A stretch of DNA of 64,000 nt, taken from contig JAJTUP010000044.1 of NCBI GenBank assembly GCA_021399435.1, positions 1 through 64,000 on the forward strand, in the 5' to 3' direction. The notes under the pieces were generated by a model that saw only the letters and a program-made list of their open reading frames with translations, did not search any database and was not told the origin of the DNA. Shown here piece after piece: positions 19,397 to 30,566 of this stretch. Made by a program: the position numbers and the translations under genes. This DNA comes from Diaporthe sp. PMI_573. Its lineage: Eukaryota > Ascomycota > Sordariomycetes > Diaporthales > Diaporthaceae. How positions within the stretch are numbered: position 1 is the first letter of the stretch; each line of letters begins with the position of its first letter.

Positions 19397-20562
19397 ATGA
19401 GTATTTTATCAGATTCTGACGCCATCACTGCTGTTGACGATGATGGAAATTTTAGGTCGTCTCCAGCGCCTTCTACAGCTTTCACGCCATTCTCGCCAGC
19501 TCGACGTTCTAAGTCCACCTCGCCAGATTCCACTACCAAAGAGCGGCAATATGAAGAATCTCTTTGGCGCCGTTTCCCCGGCTTCACCTGGTCTCAAAGG
19601 GTTAGAGATACTAATTCCTGGGCCTGGGAGTATGGGTACGATATCCAGAAAGGCAACGACAGGAAGTGGGTTTGCAAAATTTGCATCCGCAAGAACACTC
19701 TTAAGCCAAAGACCTTCACATCAACGGGCATCCAAAATACCCTAAACCACCTCTATGACGACCACAGGATTTGTGCGCCTGAAGGGAAGACAAAATCAGC
19801 CTCGCAGCTAAGAGCAGAGGGCCGGAAGGCCAAGGGACAGTCAACCATCGCCGAGTTGATGAAGCTTGATACCAATAAGCCTAGAGAACAAGCAATTGCG
19901 AATGGCTTCATCAAGAACTTCGACAAGAAGCATTTCCAACGACTTCTAATGGAATGGATCGTGGAGGCCAACCTCTCGTTCGAAACGGCAGAACACGACA
20001 AGCTCAGGAAGATTTTTGCATATCTGAACCCTTGCGTGAAGCTCTGTGACGCCAATCTTTCCGCAACATCTATTCGCAGGAAAATCGTGGCATCATACGA
20101 ACAGCACAAGACGAAGGTTATGGAGGTCCTCCAGAGCTCTCCCGGCCTAATTCACGTCTCTTTTGATGGCTGGAGGTCCGGAAACCGGCACGCGTTATAT
20201 GGGATTATGTGCTTCTTCCAAGACGAGAAAAACAAGCCCCGCAAAATCGTCCTTGGAGTACCCGAGGTCTCTACTCGCCATTCTGGCACTAATATTGCAG
20301 CAGAAGTCCTCGAGATTATCGATTCATATGGTATAAAGAATAAGATCGGGTATTTCACGCTTGATAACGCCGAAAGCAACGACTCAGCAATGGCTGTGAT
20401 CGGAGGAGAGTTGGGCTTCGATGGACGCAAGCGCAGAGGTCGATGCTTTGGCCACATACTCAACCTCTCTGCCAAAGCATTGCTTTTTGGCTCCAATCCA
20501 GAGGCCTTTGAGAATCAGCTTTCCGGCGCAGCAGCGTTATCTGAAACTGAACACGATCTTTG
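19397..20562 (+). pseudogene. hAT-C1 transposase, 3' half lost
   Basis: From ATG 19397, about 388 aa of a hAT transposase: Ser/Thr/Pro-rich N-terminus, BED finger (C-x2-C in WVCKICIRK and the H...H of LNHLYDDH), first catalytic Asp in VSFDGWRS, second in TLDNAESND, and CFGHILNLSAKAL. Translation ends right after ALSETEHDL, where the sequence abruptly becomes the truncated end of hAT-D1. In the second copy (50783-51477) the frame continues with WRRRGPVGKLHNLVV. The catalytic Glu and dimerisation region are absent, so this is a dead 5' half. Confidence 0.88.
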
Positions 20563-22315
20563 AAATTCTCGAACAACATGAAGGTAGTCAGCAGGATTGA
20601 CTGCTGACTTAAAGAACCGAAACACTTTCATCATCAGCTGTTCTTCAAGCTTAGTCCCGACTGTGTCAGGCCTTAATGCAAATCCTGCTTAATGAATATC
20701 ATATGTCTGTTTGTCCATCCGGTTTAACCATACGGAATACAGCTCGCTGAAATTCACGTCTTTATGTTGCTGAGACTCGTCAAGTGCTTTCCATTCTGCT
20801 TTAATCTCCAGCCAACGAGGAATCACATGGCCGATGTGAGCCCGATCGGCTTCTGAGGCATGCTGACGACTGCTGATAGGCTTAATTATAGCCAAAACAG
20901 TCTCTAGGCGTATCCAGAAGTGAGGGTTATTGACAGACTCCAGCACCTTCGGAAGAAGCTCGAGAGACACGGAATTGAGCTCTGGCCTCACGTCAGGACG
21001 GCGAGCGTATGTTTGGAGAGGCTCTTTACAGCGTAAAACTGACCGTAAAGCGTTGAACTGACTGCCCCAGCGTGTGATTACGCTAAAGTGAGCGGTTAGT
21101 TAGAGCTAAGAGTCAGAAAAATTGAAAGACCCACGCAGATAAAAACGCCTTATGGCGGCCCCAAGCTGCCTTTTGTGCCTCCCTCAATCGAGCCAACTGC
21201 AGTTTCGACTTCTTGAAGAAGGTGACAATTAATGTAGTGCTTTTGAATGTTTCCTCAAAGAACGGCAGCTCTAGGATGTCCTTGATGAGTAGCTGTAACC
21301 CATGTGAATCGTAGAGGGAAAAGAAGCAATGCTGGAATTCCTTTCTTGCAGCCAAATGCACATAAGCTTTCCTCATCACGCTATCCGTATCTGTGCAAAA
21401 CGAGTTAATTTGCAAGAAGTTACCCTTGCAAATTATCTCTAGCTTAGGATACAAAAGATCGATATAGTGCTCAGCCGTGTATTAAATCTATCCTGTATTA
21501 AACGTCTTCCAATAGAAGGCCGGACTATTTGCCACCTATATCGAGATATTGATAATTTGGTGACTTGTGATATTGTCTGAGCCGTCAAAGATCACGTTAA
21601 TACGTTCTGTCTGGTCGAGAATATCTTGGACTTAGTTGTGGTACTCAGAATAAGTCGGGGCTAGCAGCTGCTGCACTTGGCGACGAGACGGTAGTTGCCA
21701 GGAAGTATTCAGCTTGCTCAACAGAATCTGCATTTGTTTGAACTTAAAGAGGTTAAATGGACGGCCATCAGCAAAAATTGCTCTAGCAGCAAGCTCATCA
21801 AGCATCTGCTTAAAGGTCTTATCCACCACAGGAAAGTGCTGAGTCAGTTGAGACTGCTGAGACTGTTGCTGCCCTCTGTAATTGAGGCAATGGCGAAGTA
21901 AGTGCTTCTTCTGACGAGTAGTGCCCTTGGTTATCTCGTGGCCGCAGTGCTTACACTTCACTCGTGAGTTCTTGAACCCCGAGCTAGCATCCGAGGCAAT
22001 CGTGATAAATTCTCGGTGGACCTGGTGGTCAGCTGGCCTTCCAGAGGTTCTAGGCATAGTAGAAGAAGCACGAAGGGTCAGAAGGTAGTGGGGAGTCGGA
22101 TTGGGAAGTTTCAGGGGGATACCACGACAGGCTGTTGAAGGCGGTGGAGAAAGGAGGTCGGAACAGGGATTATATTGATCCGACACACTAAACCTATTTT
22201 GGAAGGCGCTAAACCTAATAGAGAAGGGAAATAATGCATATAAAACGCGCCTGCTTTAAATATTTAATGCAAAAAGCGCATTTTATTTAATGATGCAGCA
22301 TTAAATCCATCCCTA
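20563..22315 (-). mobile_element. hAT element, family D copy 1 (hAT-D1), 3' truncated
   Basis: Minus-strand copy of a degenerate hAT. Its 5' end is at 22315 (TAGGGATGG in element orientation), and its AT-rich subterminal region matches hAT-D3 (32163-34617). The element is cut at 20563, just after the position corresponding to 33914 of D3, and abuts the broken hAT-C1. The predicted peptides of D1 and D3 are identical over the shared part, including the same stop codons. No target duplication can be tested because one end is missing. Confidence 0.85.
20689..22057 (-). pseudogene. hAT-D1 transposase, nonsense-riddled
   Basis: Start at ATG 22055-22057 (MPRTSGRPADHQ). BED finger with KCKHCGHEI and HLLRHC, then a stop after TYSEYHN and further stops. 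Separate open pieces follow at 21113-21454 and 20689-20991. The same stops occur in hAT-D3. One apparent interruption near the middle is an intron (CTAAC branch, TTTAG acceptor). The C-terminal dimerisation region is missing. It cannot make a full transposase. Confidence 0.8.
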
Positions 22316-22685
22316 CGGAGGTCAAGATGAATGGGTAATTAAGCGCTCGCGATTTCTGGAATAGGTGCATTTTAATTGCGAAATAGAAAACGGCATTGGA
22401 TTCGAGGCCAACTCAGATTGTCAGAACCATCTTCTGGACATATTTTGTGACTATTTTGGTAGTAGCAACCAGTCCACCATTTATCGACTGATGTGGTGAG
22501 CATGAAAGTCAATGGCCGAATGCTACCGCGCGAGCCCGCTGCTAGTCCGCGGTACATATCCCATGGCGTCCCAAAGTACCAAGATGACTAAGGAGTTGAG
22601 CGCCTAAACTCAAAAGGAAACGACCGGGGGGTTATGCAACAGTGCCCCCTATCGCCCACCGTAGACAGCTCTGGCCTTCTCTGAA
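22316..22685. other. No feature recognised
   Basis: 370 bp between hAT-D1 and the start of the family A copy 2 transposase. I could not find the CAGGCTTGTCAAC terminus of family A here, so the 5' end of that element is missing or diverged. Confidence 0.4.
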
Positions 22686-24040
22686 ATGGCGCAACCCGCA
22701 AGAGGGGAAGCGCCATCAGTCGCCCTTTCTAGGGCATCCGCCAGTTTTAGCGTTCCCGAGAGCTCCCCTGACCTTGACTCAGTAGAGCCCGGCGTGGACG
22801 CGACCGGCGATACATCGCCTTCGATCGACTACATTGGATATGAAGGCATCGATTGGAATCGCCTCGCAGGGTTCTCTATACGCAAGTATAGAAAAAGAGC
22901 GCGGACGGGATGGGTATGGGAACATGGGTTCGATATCGAGAAAAAACGATTCCGGTCATCGATTCTGGCTTTGCAAAGCCTACAATTACCCACATGTACG
23001 ATGCTGCATCCACAAGTCAAGCAAACAGTCATATGGAAGAAATCCACCACATCAACAGAGGCGGACCAATGCTACCACAGAGGAAGAAGCAGCGCACTCT
23101 TTTCGACATGGTTGATCTAGACTCCCACCGACCCAAGGATCAGGCTTTGATGAACGCCTTCATATCATCCTTTGAACCGCTTCGCTTTCAGCATCTCCTT
23201 ATACGCTGGGTGGCATGCGACAACATCCCATTTCACAAGCTGGAGAGTCCGTACTTTCGCGACCTTATGGCTTACGCGAACAGCGCCATCGCGGATTCGG
23301 GCAGTATCCCAACCCATAGCACAATCCGCGACTGGATTGTGCGGTCCTTCAATCGTCACAAAGGCGTCGTGACGGAATTGCTTCGTCGGTCGCTCAGCCG
23401 CATTAACGTCTCCTTTGATGCGTGGTCCTCTCGAAAATTCACATCTCTACTCGGCCTTACCGTACACTTTCGCCACATCATCAACCTCGTCGCCCGATCC
23501 ATTCTTTTCGGTATGGACGCCGACGCGTTCGAAGAGGGTTGCCAGGCCGACAAAGAGATCCAAGATGAGGTTAAACTTTGGAGATCAAAGGGCCCCATCG
23601 GCAAGCTGCACAACATCGTTCACCGGGTGGAAAGGTCTGGCCAGCGCATTGAAAGGCTCCACAAGCTCCAATCCATTGAGAACACCGCCCTGGGCTTCGA
23701 ACACAAAACAACCTACGATGTCGTCATGGATAACGCTACTCGCTGGAACTCGTCCGAGGCGATGATGGAGCGAGGTTACATGCTTCGCAATGCACTCGAT
23801 TCGCTGGTCCAAGCGGAAGTGACAGAGTGGAACCAATACGTGGCCAGAAGGACACAGAACGGGGCAAAGCCGATGTCGAAGAAGTGCCGCAAGAAGCCTG
23901 CAATTGTGGATGATCGGATGGCCGCTGAGGACTGGTCCGTTATTGCAGAGTATTTGGCGATCCTCAAACCATTGAAGATCGCGACGAAGCGTCTAGAGGG
24001 CCGGCCGCGAGAAGGCAAATTCGGCGCGATTTGGGAGGTT
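22686..24040 (+). pseudogene. hAT-A2 transposase, multiply deleted
   Basis: Second family A transposase, from ATG 22686, clearly homologous to 2598-4533. It has (1) an extra A in an A6 run near 22942 that shifts frame within the BED finger; (2) loss of the Cys-x2-Cys of that finger; (3) an in-frame deletion of about 80 residues between LLGLTVHF and RHIINLVARS, removing the second catalytic Asp; (4) an abrupt end at 24040 just after KFGAIWEV. The 49-nt intron of copy 1 is precisely absent (RPREGKFG versus RPEDG^KYG). Non-functional. Confidence 0.85.
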
Positions 24041-25912
24041 AATCATGTTCTTGTAGGAAGTCAAAAATACTACCAATATCCCGCCTGTTGAGCAGAGGAG
24101 GATAAATACAGGTACCCCTGACAAGCATTGTACTCCACACAAAATACAGACGTACTTTACTGCGGTAGCATCATATTCATAGTTCGAGTAAATTACTAAT
24201 CCAACTGTTGAGCTAAAGCTTATTTCATACAAGGAATTGGTACAGTACAGTACAGTACGTAGGGTGTTAAAAAGCATCATGATAAAGTACAGTACTTTGG
24301 CCTGAGAGCTAAACTCAAGTGATTTGCACAGCAAGATATTTATTCGCGAATCGAATATACTATACTGTACATACTGTACTGGTTGGCCTTATATGTATCA
24401 GTATGAAGTAGGTTTTTTCAGCATCATCATTTTCCATGCACATAATAAGTATTCGCTAAAGTCTCCTTCGGTCACTAACGCGAATGATATTTCTTTGAAA
24501 GCATTTAGGCTATTCCGATGGAGACCCGTAAATAGATGTCCTCGTCTGATCTTCGCAAAGGTCATTTGTACTGTGTCTGGAGTTTTACCAGGAGGGCTGA
24601 ACGGTGGTTTGAAGAGGAATTATCAAGCACAGCCACAACTCGCATGACCTCGGATCGCTGACTTCCAGGCGGGCACAATGGTCTCGGGAAAGGGGGAAGG
24701 GCTGAAAGTTGAAGTTGCATCATCATGCCGAAATGAGGCAGATCATTGGCGGACGCCTTTCGGAGCAGCCTAACGGATGGCTGAGCGATGCTGCGGATGA
24801 CTACGGTAACCTCTTCAGGCCACTGCCTCTTCAGGCCACTGCCTTTCAGGAACTTCCCCTTTGGGAATTTGGGCCTGTCGACATTTAGCAAAGAGTAGGT
24901 AGGCATTGGAAGGGGCGGATAGGCTGAAAAACATAAATAGGAGGCATGATCTACCAAAACCTCTTCATCTTCAAGCCATCTTTGTTTATTTGGTTCTCGA
25001 CCTTTCCGCATCATGCATTCGCAGTTTCAGTTCCAGCCATCTTTCGACAGCATGGTTTACCATCTACCCAAATCTGAAGGCAAAGAATCGAAAGAGAAAG
25101 GTCGTAGCGACAGGGGTATAGAGCCCATCCACCCTACGACATCTTGGTCCATTTGTGGTGTCCCATAGGGGTCGTCAAAAGCCGGCCCTGGATTCTCCGT
25201 GCCCGGGGCTCCTGGATAGCTAATACCGTTGCATTCTGGATTTCCGCATCATTCATCAAGCTGTCGTGTACTGTGCCCTGTTCTTACTTCGGCGGTATTC
25301 TGGACGACTTCAAATGTAACCAGGCGGCGTAGCTACATACCTGTAACAACACCATCACTAGTCTAGTCAGCGTACCTGCCACACAGCTTTCCGTTACCAG
25401 ATGGACGGATTTGTGTTATAAAACATTTTTCTTCATTTGAATACTCAACATCGGTCAGTCGCGGCCGCAGGAAAAGTGTATACACCACACCCTGAAGGCA
25501 AGCAGTAATTAAGGCACTGAGCATAGCATGCAAAAGCTCAGGCCAAACTAGCTATCGTGTCACGAAGTTGTCACTCGGCGCCCTCATCAAAGATAGACGA
25601 GCCAACTCTCGAATCCATGGCCTCTAGCATCTTGCAACAAGCACCTGGCGAGCTCATCAAGGCGTGTCAACGCCTCGCAGAGACGGCAGAATTGGCAACT
25701 AGACAAGGCCAGTCTTTTGATAGGCAAAGGGCTGTCGAGGAAATCAAACATGATTTACGTGGCATGCTTAGTGATTCTAGCTAGAACCATGCTGGAGTTG
25801 CTCCGCTGCTCTCTAGGTTCGGCGTACTCGCCCACGCTGGGCGTCTGCCTTGGGTTTCGGTTGATCTCTGCAGCATACCTGGACTTCGGTGTCCTATGGA
25901 GTGGGTTTCAAG
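24041..25912. other. No gene recognised
   Basis: Contains TACAGTAC-type short repeats (24240-24265, and similar at 24355-24380). Open frames at 24562-25014 (minus) and from about 25617 to 25784 (plus, MASSILQQAPGELIKACQ...) show no family I recognise. The second could be a small exon or fragment. No RNA gene seen. Confidence 0.35.
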
Positions 25913-26255
25913 GCCCCTGTCCTGTATTTCGATGCACACCCACCATGTGTTTTGGTGCATGTCGGTACACCGTACCCTGTATTTCGGTTCACACCAACCT
26001 GTATTTCGGTGCATTTCGGTGCACACCGTACCCTGTGTTTTGGTGCATTTCAGTCCACCATACCCTTGTATTTCGGTGTATTTCGGTGCACACCGTACCC
26101 TGTATTTTGGTGCATTTCGGTGCACCATACCGTGTATTTCGGTGCACCGTACTTCTTATTTTCGGTACACCGTACCATGTATTTCGGTGCACCGTACCGT
26201 GGATTTACGTGCACCGTACCCTGAATTTTCAGTGCACCGTATTTCGGCACGCCGT
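25913..26255 (+). repeat. Minisatellite, ~22-35 bp degenerate units
   Basis: Tandem array of variants of CACCGTACCCTGTATTTCGG, with TGCA-containing spacers and composite longer periods; at least ten recognisable units. The repeats open frames on both strands that encode monotonous peptides (for example YFGAPYP or NAPKYRV), which are by-products. Length is expected to vary between strains. Confidence 0.85.
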
Positions 26256-26440
26256 GCCTTGCAGAGGCTCGATGTTATTAGAGTGACACAGAATGCGAGC
26301 GGCATCAGGCCATGCTGATTGTCTCTTCGAATCCAAGCCGACGTCTAGATCGAGCAGCAGTCGGTGGCTCACAAATCATTTCTCGGCGAATTGCCAAGAA
26401 CCCACCACGAGAACCTTGATGAAAAGAGAACTCTTTGACT

Positions 26441-27358
26441 TAGGGATGGGCACGTGCTTAATACACATGTGTATTAAACTGCTTTTTATTATAATGAAGC
26501 AGCTTTTTATTCCGAATAAAAAGCGCGCTTTTTATTGCAATATAACTACCCATATATGAAGCTGCCCAAGGGTCATATAATACAAATAACCAAGCCAAAT
26601 TAGGTCAATTCTTTCCCCGTTCCTTCGCTTTCTGACCCATCTTGGACCTTAAATTTGTCTATAATTGTCTCTTCTCCGTTAGAGGCTGGTTGGTGAGTGA
26701 ACTCGCCGATAACAGCGTTAACTTCCAGACTTGATGCGCAATGGATTTCCATATACGTATCTTCGAGAGTAAGCCAACCGTCTTCTGTTAAATCTTCCCA
26801 GCTAACCACCGTAGAATCAACCTCATTGCGATAATTAAGAGGTTGATTCTGAGACTGCGTTATCCTCTCTAGCACCCCTTCGTTCATGTAGATGAACGCC
26901 AACTTGTCGGCGTTGGCTGGTGTGAGCCTGTTGCGTGCCTTGCTGTGGAGGAAGTTAACCGCCGAGAATGATCTCTCTGAGGGAACTGAATTGGCTATGG
27001 TTCCAAAGATTTGAACTGCAAGTGTAGCCAGCTTGCTGCCCTGGTTATCAAGAAGCATCCAAGCATCTAATGGCGTCCATTCTTTTGAATAGACTAAGCC
27101 CCCTGCAGCAAACTGGCCGCCCGATTGTGCTCGGAAGTGGTTAATTCTCGAACAATATGAAATACCACGACAGGCTGTTGAAGGCGGTGGAGAAAGGAGG
27201 TCGGAACAGGGATTATATTGATCCGACACACTAAGCCTGTTTTGGAAGGCGCTAAACCTAATAGAGAAGGGAAATAATGCATATAAAACGCGCCTGCTTT
27301 AAATATTTAATGCAAAAAGCGCATTTTATTTAATGATGCAGCATTAAATCCATCCCTA
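26441..27358 (-). mobile_element. hAT-D2, non-autonomous deletion derivative
   Basis: 918-bp family D element: TAGGGATGGGCACGTG at 26441 and, inverted, TAGGGATGG at 27358, flanked by a perfect 8-bp duplication CTTTGACT (26433-26440 and 27359-27366). The interior has the 5' end joined directly to the C-terminal third of the transposase (junction near 27165), removing the BED finger and catalytic core. It needs transposase in trans. It is more diverged from D1/D3 than they are from each other. It lies just upstream of a C6-regulator tail. Confidence 0.93.
26600..27160 (-). pseudogene. hAT-D2 transposase C-terminal remnant
   Basis: Minus-strand frame encoding the hAT dimerisation region (IANSVPSERSFSAVNFLHSK, LTPANADKLAFIYMNE) and the acidic tail (ESEGTGKELT), fused by deletion to the leader of the same family. 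No catalytic residues remain. Useful mainly as the reference for the tail missing from D1. Confidence 0.8.
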
Positions 27359-27726
27359 CTTTGACTACCCCCTCGACCACTCTTTCCCGGATGCAAGAAA
27401 AGGAACTCATGTCATTGGATCAGCTCTCACAAAGATTTGATTTCGCATTCAATTACACTTCTAGAATAACGCAACTGTCCCCCCAACAGGTATTCCTTTG
27501 GGTCTATCAACTGGAGGATGACTTCCTCCGTCTATTGCAGGAAGAAAAGCCAATTCCGCTCGTCATTCTTTCGTATTTCTGCATTCTTCTCAATGGTCTT
27601 AGTTCATTCTGGTGGACCCGTGGCTGGGTAGAACATTTATTATCGGAGATTTACTCTTCACTCGACGAAGAGTATAAGATTTGGATGCGGCGGCCGATGG
27701 AGGAAACTGGTTGGATCCCAGGCTGA
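27359..27726 (+). pseudogene. C6 transcription factor C-terminal fragment
   Basis: About 120 residues ending in the typical C-terminus of a class of fungal Zn2Cys6 regulators (sterol-uptake/aflR-like): PIPLVILSYFCILLNGL, FWWTRGWVEHLLSEIYSSL, then W-x-R-P and GWIP before the stop. No zinc cluster or middle region is found upstream; the sequence before is hAT-D2 and then a minisatellite. In the frame that continues across the D2 target site there is a stop, so the gene was either already broken or needs an intron. Family placement is from conserved tail residues only. Confidence 0.6.
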
Positions 27727-29022
27727 TGCACTTTCACTTAAGTATCTCACAATGCATACAATCCTCAGTAAAGCTGTAGTTTGCAAGAGCACAGCATTGC
27801 AGGCTCATCGATAACGATTTGGTCGGGGATAACTAGGTTTACTTTGAAGGCCATCGGTCGCATGCAATCGACTATTGTTCAAAAAGGCTTAGCGACACCA
27901 AGTGTTGAATAGCGGCCTTGTCCAGGCCTCGGCGTATACAGCACTGCTTTTTCTGTGATGCGGCTGAAGGCTGTGAAAAAAAGAAACCATGTGAAGCGAA
28001 ACGTGAAGCGCGGACCAGGGAAGGGAATCAATCTACGGGGGGGCGTTCGTGGATTGATTGATTCCCTTCCCTGGCACGGATTCTGATGGTCACGGCATAA
28101 CACAGAACTGCCAGCGCTTAGACGGCCTGCGCCAGATTTGCAGCGCGATACGCATAATGTGGTGGGCCATGCTCTGAGGTCGTGAATCGTGGGAAAATAA
28201 CCTGCAGTCCGCGTTCACGTCGCGGCCGTCACTGTCTCGGTGCCTATTCAATGTAAAGCGAGGTGTTTTGATGGAGTCTCTCCAGAAGATTGGAGGCCTC
28301 ATTTGCTCCTGTCCTCATCAACGCGGAGTATTGGCGGCTACGTCCATGTATGCTGGTGACGGTTGGGCGAGCGAGAGAGCCCAGGTTCACCCCCGGCGAT
28401 GCCCTCGCGAGATCAGGCACACAGGCCGCCGCGCCATTCACGCGTGAACATGCCCACATGGGAGGGCCCCTGGGCACGCATGAACAGTCACTATGCGAGC
28501 GGCAGGATGAAGTAGCTCATCTAAATCGGGGTCCTCCAACCACTGGTTGCCATGATTACCCCCGCTTGTTTGAATATGCCGGACATCGCCGCGGACATCG
28601 CCGCAAGGGGACACCCTCCGCACCCTTGACCTTTAGGGCGGCCCGAGGCAGAAACCGGTTTTCTAAATGCGTAGCGGTCAAATAGCCGTGTTGAAACCAG
28701 TGTTAGGAGTTTGTTTCCAAAGCTTGTCCTTATTTCCTGATTGCAGTTAATCAAGACCCCTCGGCGGCCACATCTAGGTACCAACAAACTGAGTTTTCTG
28801 AAATTACAATTCCGAAATAAGCATTCTGTATTTCAATCAAATGCCATGACTCTATATAAATCAATCAATGAATTCAAAACAACCATTAGAAAATTTACCG
28901 CTAGTCTATTTCTTCTGAAAAGCGTTAGACATTCTTGTCTTCGACTCGGGTTCGCGTTGATGAATATAGGCTTGTCAGTCTCCTGAGAAGAGCAACATTC
29001 TTGCTAGTCTGAATTGAATCGA
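27727..29022. other. No gene recognised; one perfect inverted repeat
   Basis: No supported gene. It includes the 19-bp perfect inverted repeat at 28015-28074 (listed separately). Confidence 0.4.
28015..28074. repeat. 19-bp perfect inverted repeat
   Basis: Arms CCAGGGAAGGGAATCAATC (28015-28033) and its exact reverse complement (28056-28074) with a 22-nt spacer. Could form a hairpin. No flanking TA or 8-bp duplication was seen. Confidence 0.8.
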
Positions 29023-29841
29023 ATGTGGCTGCTGCCCAGTTTCCTCATATACCTGGTACAGTTTTTACTTTGGAAGGCACGCACTAGCGGGTCCTCTGAT
29101 AGGGCACGACGGGTCCTTGGACTGTTTCCACTCGCCAATTTGGTTCTCACCATCCGAGGGGACCAGCGTCTAGTTGTTCAGCTTCTGGAACACCGCATCA
29201 GGCGTTCGGGGATGGCACCGGATAGCGTCGAACCCAAAGTCCGCTTCTCCAGCCCCATGCCGAAAGGCTATCGGTTTGTGCCGAAGGGGGATATCTACAT
29301 TACGGCCAACGTCCGCAGACGGACGCACGCCGCGGGATCAATCTTGTACGTGGTGATCGACAGGCACGAAAAGACGCTGGGTTTGCGTTGTCCGATATCC
29401 GTCTACGAAGCCGTTTTGACCGACTCCCTCGCTACCGCAGCGGCTCGGGCGGCGGCCGTCCGGAGTCGAGACGCAGTTACGGAGCGGATTTTCCGGGAGG
29501 CCATGCTGAAGCTGTTCCCGAATGTGCCTGAGGTAGAGGTGCCCAAGATTCTAAAGCATACGCTGAGGAAGCGGAGCCGAAGGGTCGGTAGGAGTGGCAC
29601 GATCAAATTAGAGGAGAGGGTTCGGTTGGCGGTTCGAGCGCACATAAGACACTCCCATACCACGTATGATCGGATGTTAAAAGATGGGATGGACCGAGAG
29701 GCTGCCAGGCGAAAAGTCTTTAGCAAGATCGGCCAGATTGCGCGAGCGTGGAGCGGGCAAAAGATCCGGGAAACGCTTACGAAACGAGCCAGGAAAACAG
29801 GTGCAGAGATCCTCCAGAAAGGGTTCGAGCCGAAGCGATAG
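29023..29841 (+). CDS. DUF2293-domain protein
   Basis: Frame open from upstream; first ATG at 29023 gives 272 aa. Features of the fungal DUF2293 family: PKGYRFVPKGDIYITANVRRRT near residue 80, a linker rich in Ala (ATAAARAAAV), then FPNVPEVEVPKILKHTL, the RVGR-(S/T)-G turn, and LAVRAHIRHSHTTYDRML followed by a basic helical tail. Function of the family is unknown. The first ~60 residues (hydrophobic start) do not look conserved, so the real start may be ATG 29212 or an upstream exon. It is a cellular gene isolated among transposons. Confidence 0.7.
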   Translation: MWLLPSFLIYLVQFLLWKARTSGSSDRARRVLGLFPLANLVLTIRGDQRLVVQLLEHRIRRSGMAPDSVEPKVRFSSPMPKGYRFVPKGDIYITANVRRRTHAAGSILYVVIDRHEKTLGLRCPISVYEAVLTDSLATAAARAAAVRSRDAVTERIFREAMLKLFPNVPEVEVPKILKHTLRKRSRRVGRSGTIKLEERVRLAVRAHIRHSHTTYDRMLKDGMDREAARRKVFSKIGQIARAWSGQKIRETLTKRARKTGAEILQKGFEPKR

Positions 29842-30566
29842 GGCGTGAAGAGGGTGGGGACTGGGACGAGGATGGCTGGGTCTTGCGATCACGGGTGGAT
29901 CGAACGGAAAAACCACAGTAAAATTTACCTCAGCAAGCTCAGGCCCGAGCGTCCGGCGCCAAGGCGCGCTAGTCCTAATCGGTAGCACGTACGCAAAGGG
30001 CCTGAGCCAAATTTGCACTTTTTTGGTGCGGTTGTCGTTCGTGCGCTCCGAAAGTGCGCGACGCGATTTGCGTTCGTAGCTCTACAACACCAACTTCACC
30101 AATTCATCTGCGCGTTGCACCTTCAATATCGTCTTGAGACGCTGAAGCTGAAGGGGACGGTGCTACCCAGTAGCCGATCATTGGCCAGCAAAGGTGGCGT
30201 CTTGTCTAAGTCGTGGCGCGTTTCACGTTTACCTTCTAGAGGAGGAACGATCTGGAACCTGTGGTCCAAACCAAAAATTTCTCGGACTTCTAAGTTAGCT
30301 GGTCGCCAAGCATGGGAGGCCAGATTCCAATGATTGGAAGCGGTTGGTTGATTTCGGGCCGTGCTGCTTGGCCTCGCCTGGATATTTGTAGTCATCCATT
30401 CTCAAGTGCCTGGGAATGAAGAGACAACGTTGTCTACCACAGAATCTCCATGCCGATTACTATTGAAGTCGAGACACCAAAGTGCCACAGTCTACTCCAA
30501 CAATTCCGCTCCGCCAAACTCCTATGATCACCACTCTTATTGTCTACGTGCCGTCTCTACTGAATC
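29842..30566. other. No gene recognised (probable hAT-E 5' end)
   Basis: No coding signal. The 3' part should contain the 5' terminus of the family E element, but the partner end is missing, so no inverted repeat can be defined. Confidence 0.4.

Noticed and set aside
24562..25014. Minus-strand frame of 150 codons
   Set aside because: No recognisable domain; composition is not convincing and no splice or start support.
25781..26318. Overlapping frames on both strands encoding repetitive peptides
   Set aside because: They are products of the minisatellite and occur in several frames at once.
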